The notes beneath the pieces were generated by a model. The model was not told the origin of the DNA. It saw only the letters and a program-made list of their open reading frames with translations, and did not search any database. A stretch of 27,835 nucleotides of DNA from Echinostoma caproni (Eukaryota > Platyhelminthes > Trematoda > Plagiorchiida > Echinostomatidae): contig UZAN01044305.1 in the NCBI GenBank assembly GCA_900618425.1, positions 6,772-34,606 of the forward strand, in the 5' to 3' direction. A program made the position numbers and the translations under genes. Shown here one piece after another: positions 11,601-20,600 of this stretch. The stretch's first letter is position 1. Each line of letters opens with the position of its first letter.

Positions 11601-14600
11601 NNNNNNNNNNNNNNNNNNNNNNNNNNNNNNNNNNNNNNNNNNNNNNNNNNNNNNNNNNNNNNNNNNNNNNNNNNNNNNNNNNNNNNNNNNNNNNNNNNNN
11701 NNNNNNNNNNNNNNNNNNNNNNNNNNNNNNNNNNNNNNNNNNNNNNNNNNNNNNNNNNNNNNNNNNNNNNNNNNNNNNNNNNNNNNNNNNNNNNNNNNNN
11801 NNNNNNNNNNNNNNNNNNNNNNNNNNNNNNNNNNNNNNNNNNNNNNNNNNNNNNNNNNNNNNNNNNNNNNNNNNNNNNNNNNNNNNNNNNNNNNNNNNNN
11901 NNNNNNNNNNNNNNNNNNNNNNNNNNNNNNNNNNNNNNNNNNNNNNNNNNNNNNNNNNNNNNNNNNNNNNNNNNNNNNNNNNNNNNNNNNNNNNNNNNNN
12001 NNNNNNNNNNNNNNNNNNNNNNNNNNNNNNNNNNNNNNNNNNNNNNNNNNNNNNNNNNNNNNNNNNNNNNNNNNNNNNNNNNNNNNNNNNNNNNNNNNNN
12101 NNNNNNNNNNNNNNNNNNNNNNNNNNNNNNNNNNNNNNNNNNNNNNNNNNNNNNNNNNNNNNNNNNNNNNNNNNNNNNNNNNNNNNNNNNNNNNNNNNNN
12201 NNNNNNNNNNNNNNNNNNNNNNNNNNNNNNTTTGTCGTCTCAGCGTACGCACCTACGAACTGTAGCCCAGATACAGTCAAAGATACTTTCTGCCAAAAGC
12301 TACACGACCTCTTGCGTAAAGCGACAGGGATGACATCGTGATTTTAGCTGGAGATGTGAATGTTAGAGTAGGCCGACTGATTTCGAGTGAGGCGCATCTG
12401 GGTGGTCCTTTCGGACTAGATTCCTGTCGCTCGGAAAGCGGGAAATGGCAGCTGGCTCCATGTTCTGACAAACCCCCCTATTCCTAGCCAGTACGAACTT
12501 TAGACGCTTCAACTGCCAATAGGCCACTTGGCGTCCACCCTCCTCGAGTCAGCAACAAACGCAGATAGACCACATCGCAATAAGACACAAATGCCGGGGT
12601 TGCATTCAAGACTGCCAATCGTGCTGGAGCACTACCGTCGAATCCGATCGCGCGTTAGTTTGCACCAAGCTGTTCATGTGCTTTGGTGGGCGTCCTAAAA
12701 GTACGACACAGCGGCGGTTAGACTGCGATAATTTGTCTCAACCAGCATGCTTTCAAATCGCACTAGTTGAAAAGCTAGAACCAACCCCACCTGATAACGT
12801 CAGTGCGCACTGGTCGCTTATCGAGAATGCTCTGCATTCTGCTGGCCTAATTAGTTGTGGTCTGACACGCCGTGTCGTGACACCCTGTATTTCCGCTGAG
12901 TCTGTGAGCCTTCTCGACGCACGTCGGTCACTTCTGAGGGGCAGCGAGCATAACGTAACACGGCTTGTAATGAGATGTGAACGTAAGTCTATTCAGAGAT
13001 CGCGAGGTCTGGTGGTCTCAACGCGCATCAGAGATAGAACGTGCTGCCGCCATGGGGAATTCTCGTAAGCTGTCCCATCTCATCCGAGTCACTGGTAAGA
13101 AAGCCTTGGGTGCAAGCGAGACGATCTATTCACAATCAACAGCGACGGCTTGGACGCTGGGCGGAGCACTTCAAAGCACAATTTAGCTAGCCACCTGCGC
13201 CAGCTTCTCACACAGCTATTCCGGCACACTTCCCATGGTCTGTTCCAGAGGCGGAAATCCGTAAGGAGATCCAAGCCTTGGGACGTCACAAAGCGCCGGG
13301 CTCCGATGGCCTCTTCCCATCTCTATTTAAAGATGGTGGGATAAAGGTTGTTAGAGTACTCCACATCCTGTTCTCTAAAGTTTGGAACACTGAACAGGTC
13401 CCCTCTTTGTGGGGGTAGTCGATTGTCGTCCCCATCTTTAAAAAGGGTCCGCGCAATGATTGCACCAATTACAGGGGTATAAGCTTGATCTCAATAGCGT
13501 CAAAGCTGTTAGCATCCGTCATTCTTCGTAGATTGTACAAAACGCGCGTGGATCATGCCCGTGAGGAGCAGGCTGGGTTTTGTGCCGGTCGTGGCTGCAT
13601 CGATCAAATCTTCACCTTCCGACAGTTGCTTGAGCACCGTCATGCTTATCAAAGACTATTGTGTTCTTAGACATTCTGTTTATAGGACCGCACTACGGAG
13701 GTGTTTGTTGAAGAATGGAGTACCAGAGAAGTGTTTGTCGATCCTCAAAGAGTTGTATCATCATTCCTCAGGTCGGGTTAGGGTTTATGGCCAGCTTTCA
13801 CCACCCTTCACCGTCTCCAATTATCAACATTTTGTCAATATCGCCCAGTGTTTCTCACTGTTAAAATTATCCTGAGGATCCCATTCAGGAAGCCTCACGC
13901 GATCTATGTGAGCAAGTCTCCTTGTTCGGCTTTTTATAACCCCATACCAGGGCTTAGTTTAATCTCCCTTGACTTTTTCCATGTGCTGCCTACCTCGGCA
14001 AACATTGCGCACTGTGGCAATCTATTTAATGATGTGCGCAAGGCATTTCCCAACCCGTGTCATCAGTGCCTCTTTGTATCCAAGCCCTGATCAAGGGAAA
14101 AGCGGCAAAAGCTGACGAACTTTCTCCTATTCTTTTCAGGATGGGGGCGATAACCTCGACGATTCCATTACTGATTTACTGCGTAACGTCTCGTTGCAAG
14201 AGCGCATTCCTGCATGTTGTAGCTAATCGCCGGCCGTTCCAACTTTATAGACGTAATCTCGCTACGACTGCACAAACAACCGCGGAATAAGTTTGATCCC
14301 AGTCGTCATCCAAGTGTAGGTTCTGTCATACTTCGACGTCTGACGTTCGTCAGGGAGACAAATATCCGCGAATAGAAAGCGGGGTTCCAACCATGCCGCA
14401 GTTGTATCGATCACATCTTCCGGTTGTTTCAGCTTCTCCAGGTACGTCGTACTGACCAGCGGTTATGGTGTTCCTTGGCTAAAAAGGAGCCTTCGATTCA
14501 GTTCACCAGTAAGCACTTATGGATTCGCTTTTTCGAGAAGCGATTCCGCTCAAGTATGTGAACCTACTCAGGGGTTTAAGGCGAGCTGTGCAGATCGATG

Positions 14601-17600
14601 GACCGTAGCAGCGGCGTTCGCCAAGGATGCCCTATTTCGTCATTCGGAGTCGTTGACATCATCATTTTGCACTTTGATGGTGCCATGCGCATACCAAATG
14701 GAGTTACAGAACTTGAATATCTGTCAAGAGCACTTTGCACATACTCCAGAAATTGTAACAGACAGGCGATGCAATCGGCACACTCTAAATAGCATCGCTC
14801 TTCTCCACCTGCCCATTCAGTACCTACTTTATGAAAACCGCATATTGTGTTCTCCATTATCTCGTCTAAAACGATTTTCGATAAAACTGGTGAGATAAAG
14901 CACCCTTGACGAACACCGCAAATGGTTTCGAAGTATTTGCTTAGCCCACCGTAGGCCCTTACGCCACCAAAGTACGCATGTACAGCGATCGCAATAGGTT
15001 TACATACGTCCGTGGCATTCCTTTGCGAAGCAGTGAACCCATAAGAGCTTCACAGTCAACGGAATCGTAGGCTCGTTTTAGGTCAAGGAACACTGCGATT
15101 GTTGGTGGACCATGTATGTGGCGTAATCCGAGGACTTTGCGCAGAGTGAAGATTTGGTCGATGCAACTACGACCTTGTTAGAATCCTGCTTGCTCTTCGC
15201 GAATATTGGTTTTCCTTAAAGGTGTGCAGGCGGCGGAGTATCACAGAAGTCAACACTTGTGATGATAAGAACTCAACTTTTCTCGCAATGGTTTGCGCAC
15301 TTGTCGCAGGATCCCTTCTTAAGGATAGGAACGATCAGTGATTCACCTCATGACAAAAGGATACGCTCTTCCAACTAGATACTATGAGGTAAGCTAGCAA
15401 TTGAGTCAAAAAGATTCGCCACCCGGCCTAAAAATTAGGGGGAGAAGCCCGTCAGGTCCCGCTGCCTTCCCATTCTTTAGCGACTGAATGCAGGTTCGTA
15501 TTTCTGGTTCTGTTGAAGCTTCACCGCTCGTGGAACTTCCCGCTGCAGTCGCTGAACTGACCGCGTTATCACTAGGAGAACTGTACTATTCACCAAAATA
15601 CTCTGCAAAGCGATCAAATCGTTCATTATTGTGGGTACTCTGTCCACCTTTATCGCAAATGGTCTCGCTGAGCGGTACGCGTCGACTTTCAGTGCTGTAT
15701 ATCGAGCGAAACAATCGTTGAATATTCCCTGATGCAGAAGCTACCTCCAATTCATCAGCTATTTAGGTACACCAGTTTTCGCCATCTTCCTTAGGGCTTT
15801 TCCTGAGCTATCATTTCAAACGCACATCACACGCTTGTTGACCCACCGGCATCAGAGTCCTCACTTTGAAGACCCCCCAGATTCAGAGGTTAACGAGGCT
15901 TCAAAATATGCAACTTTCTGGTACACTACTTACAGTACTATTTGTTAACGAGCTATGGTGAGTGGCAAACAAGTTTTTTGATGCACTTTTACGGGTCGGA
16001 AGTAGAGGCAAAGGAAGAGGATTGGGTATAGAAGGCAGTAGTTCACTTATCACTATCCACTCCGCTCAATCCAATGGGTACCACGGTTCTGATTGTCCAA
16101 CGGGACTACCGATACAGTATGAAATTATTTTTATTTTCTATGTTCATTGGAGCCTTATGGACGGGTACTGCCAAGGTTCCCAGCCACTAAGCAGAACGAT
16201 TATGGTTCTCAACCCAAACCTTTAGTTCTGACAAGAACCCAACCACAAGGTAGCGGGTAAGGTGGAGTGGAGACCCATCCTCCAGCACTTTTACCGACTT
16301 AGACGCCGATTCGATTCAACCCACAACCAGGAGACGACTTTGTTTGACCTCTACCCTTGACCTTCCAGGTATGATTAGATCTTTGGTTCAACAAAAGTCA
16401 TCCAGTATAGCTCGTTGGGTCACAGAGCCGCACAAGCCATCACCAAGTCAAGGTGTAATGTCGTCTTGATGGAATCAATTAAAATCTCTCTATCTCGTTG
16501 AATTCAGCTTTGCTGTCGTCCGGTTCAGTGTGATACCTAACTTAGCGGGGCCTTATGTGGTTCAGCACTCCAAGTCCCAGAGCTTGGGTTACCGGTTTCC
16601 GTCACTGAACAGTAAGTCTTCGTGATTATGTGGTCCACTTCGTCTACTGTTCATCACACACAAATGTGAGTAATAAAAAATAAGCTTCATTGATTAGGAT
16701 ACATTTCGTATATGTCTAACGGTCGAGTGGCGCACCGTGGTAGGGTTCGCCGCGAGCGGTTATGACAATCTGGGCGCAAGATGAAAGTTTTCACCGAGCT
16801 TGGCAATTCGTTTGCAAATTTTTCAAATTTGTCAATCGTTCAGCTCGGCGAACAGGTGAAATGGGATTCGGTTCACGCGACCTATGAGAACCAATCTTCA
16901 ATACTTTGTCAACAAATGAAAGTCTGTTTATTCTGTCCAATCGCGATTACTAGTTGATAATGTTTGACCTCAATTTTACTCGCAACGTGGTTTGTCTATA
17001 TAGGTTAGTTCATTTCTCATACCGATTCACCTTGTGTTGTCACGCGACTGACCAGTTTGCTGTCTACCACCTACCTATTTGTTCGATCAACGAGAAAAAA
17101 GTAAATCGAAGAGTTAAACACCCCGATCATTATCCAGACTAGACCGTCCTAGATACAGACTTATAAGACTGATCAACCGGGCGATTAATCTGATTGAGCC
17201 ATCTGGTACACATACAGATCAAAATGACTCAGATTGGCCTGGTATTTATTCGGTTACATGGGTGGCACTCGTGATGTCTCCGATCTTAAACAGACCAATA
17301 GTGAGGTGCGTATCCTGCACTTTCGACCTCCAACTAATGCCCTCGAATGTTGCCTGCTTCACTGGAAACCATAACAAATAAACTGTAACTTGTGTTCGCC
17401 AACCCGTTGCCAATTCCACTTGTGCTGCGATTGTAGTCTGGCCTATAGCTGTTTAGACATATTCTTGTGATACCCATACGAATTCACAGTAAGACAAAGG
17501 TCTACAGATGATCACGACTCCTGCTCTAGATATTTGGCATTTTTATTGATTAGGTGCTTCTCAGCGTAACCACCGAAGTCCACAGTTCAGTCTTCGAACT

Positions 17601-20600
17601 CGTAAATACTGGTACTTCCACTTTCGGTTACGCGCTTCTTCGTTGTTCTTTTGGTTATTCAAGAAACCAATAGGGATGGGGTTCCGCTTCAACCAAGTGA
17701 GATTTCTTACTGTCGTTTGTTTCCATTATCTACGGATAATCACATCAGTCAAATATTTCTATTTGAGTGATCTATCTGAGACTAATCTATCTTATCCGAA
17801 AAGTGCACTTTCGGACAGCGCTTCTTGAACCGAGGTTAAAACACAAAAGATTACGGACGTCTTGAAATCAAACAATTTTTCCTTCGAAAAACGATCTAAC
17901 AAACACGGTCATTTTTTTCCGATGTTATGTACTTCAAATGTGCGATCTCACGGAGCTTGACATTTCATACATTCTCGGTGGTGGTGGCGCAGTGGTTTGG
18001 CCACTGTTACTCGCATGCTTTGAACCCTATGGTCCGAGGTTCGAGCCCCGCAACCGCCACCTAACTTGGGTGTTAGCTTCGCTGTCGTCCGGTTCAATAC
18101 CACGCCTAACCTAAAGGGTCCTTGTATGGTTCACCATTCCAAGTCCTGAGGCTTAGATGACCGGTTTTCATCACTGAACAGCAGGTCCTCGTGACTATGG
18201 AGTTTATCCTGTCTGCTGTTCATCGCACTAAGTTGCGCAATTAAAAATAATTGACTCTCCAATTCAAGTTCATCTGGTGCTGTAATTTTTGCCAGATAAT
18301 CATTGCCCTTCGCCCGAAATTCATAACATTTAATTTTTCTGCACGCTCCCATCAGCACATGCACGATAAACGTTTTGTTAACACTTGTTCCATTTTTTAT
18401 CCGAAATGCTCACTCTGTAACCTGGTTTACATTCATACGCATTGCATATAGGTGTACTTTGCCGAAGTTCCCGAACTTGTGCGAACTCGTCGAGTTTACG
18501 TGAGTGGTGGTTATGCGTATGTGCCTGATCCGGATCTGGTCTCCCTGGTCGTGTCACATTTTCGCACATCCCTGTCCTGCAATCTGGCACGACTAGGCCT
18601 TACTCTGACTTCCAAACTGGCATCCGAGGAGAATCGAGTGTTACCTCTGTTGGCTTCCCTGTCCAGCCGATATCTGGGCGAGGATTATTCCGCAAAAGCA
18701 CCGACAATGGGTATTATCAAAGCGGAACAGATTGACTCGTTGGCCAAACAGCCGGGAGTGTTCCCCCCTTGTATGGCTCAGTTGCACGAGGCACTCAAAA
18801 CACAACATCATTTGCGCCATGCCGGAAGAATGCAGTACGGATTGTTCTTGAAGGTAAATTTTGTCGTCAGTTTGTACCCGGGGGGTTTATCGTGATTGTT
18901 AGTTTTTTTTTAAATTTTAAATGGCCTTTCGTTTTTTCTGTTTGTTCTGCTTCACAATCCCCTCCCTATTCACCTAGGTATAAGGAGCAAAGCTTCTACC
19001 TTTATGAAGATAGGTCCCCTTTCAAAAGAAGATTCGGATTCAGGTCAAACTCATAATTTCACACTGGTTCAACACTTGAAAGACGTGTAGCGCATGCCAA
19101 ACAAACCTAAACTAACACTTTGTGTCTCGAAAATTTCGTTAGCACTTGCGTACTCGCTCAACAGTACCATGTCATTTGCACAACAACAGTATTCTTCAGC
19201 GCATACACAAATCATATCTGAAGGCTTACAGAAAAAGTTTTCTTAATGAAATCGAACAAATCGGCGCTAAATTCGAACCGAGAAACCGAATTTCCGTTCG
19301 TGAACAGTTAAACCTGACTAACGATCACACCGATAAAATCCACTTGGCGTCCGTCGACCTCTCGGTCAAGGACAAATTTCAAACTAGACTGTATCCCTGG
19401 GTATTGAAAAGCGGGACGTCATTCTCGCTCGTGGTTGCTTTCATAAAATGCATCTCCTGAAGTAAGACTGATCGCTGATCAGATTGATTTCACTATGAAG
19501 TGAAAAGACAAACGCCAGCATTTGGTTTGATGACCAGCTAGTTCATCTTTTTTATGACACACCTAAGTATGATGAACAGCAGATTGGACGAACCCCATAA
19601 TCACGAGGACCTGCTGTTCACTGGTGGAAACCGGCAACCTACGTCCCGGGACTTGGAGTGGCGGACCACATAAGTCCCCTCTAGGTTAGGCATGGTATTG
19701 AATCGGACGACAGCGAAGCTAGATCTGCCTACCACCAGAGTCGGGTGGCGGGACTCGGATCGTAGGGTTCAAAACACGCCGGTGTCAGCGGCTAAACCAC
19801 TACCCTAGAGAACTAGAAAACTCTGATTCCAGTTCCTTCATCAACAGGCTTGGTTTCGATGATCACCGGTTCGATCGGGTGCCATGAGCGTGTGAACCAC
19901 ACCTGTCAGCATTTCAGCCTTGAGCAAGCTATAGACTGGTCTCTTTGGTATGAAGATAGTCCATCATGATCTTTGAGATGGCCTGCAAGCAAATATATAA
20001 GTGTAGTGATAAACGCCCTTACTGTTCTCTGTGAGCACGAAGTCAGGAACAAATTCAATCAATGACTTGCACCCATCTACTACTGTTTTCCATTTCTTCT
20101 TTTCACCGGTCGTTTTGATAAATTCGCACTGGAGATGCTTTCACTCCTTAGCGTCGCTCTATTTATTTAATTCTTCTGCAGCATTGTTTCCGTCTCAGAG
20201 TGCGAACTTTGTGTTGACATTTCATTTATTTATGACTTCAACGGGAACGGTTTTTCCACCAGGGTATTGGCGTGCCTTTGGAGGAATCATTGAAGTTTTG
20301 GCGCAATTCATTTGCCCCAAAGTATGACAGTGACCAATTTGCCAAAAATTACGCCTACAACATACGCCACAACTATGGAAAGGAGGGCAAACGAACTGAC
20401 TACACTCCGTATTCGTGTGTGAAGGTAAGTGGTCAAGCGCGATCGCTGTTTTTTCTTCCCTTTTTGTATTAGTTATTGCGTAAGACAACTACGCTTCAGT
20501 GATTTATCTTGGAGAAATACAACTGATGTTCTAGTCACAGCTTCGTAGTGGTGGAAATCGCTGAGGTATCGAAATGTTCTTACGAATCGGTCTCCACTAC

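Noticed and set aside
11330..12341. Long open frames across the N gap
   Set aside because: They exist only because N codons are not stops; no sequence supports them.
14075..16215. Twin-priming inversion of a single family II insertion
   Set aside because: Both oriented pieces cover the same part of the element, whereas twin priming gives complementary halves.
19146..19460. Plus-strand open frame of 104 codons in PRIM2 intron 3
   Set aside because: Exons 3 and 4 join in phase without it, and the peptide does not match the primase family or any other family I know.
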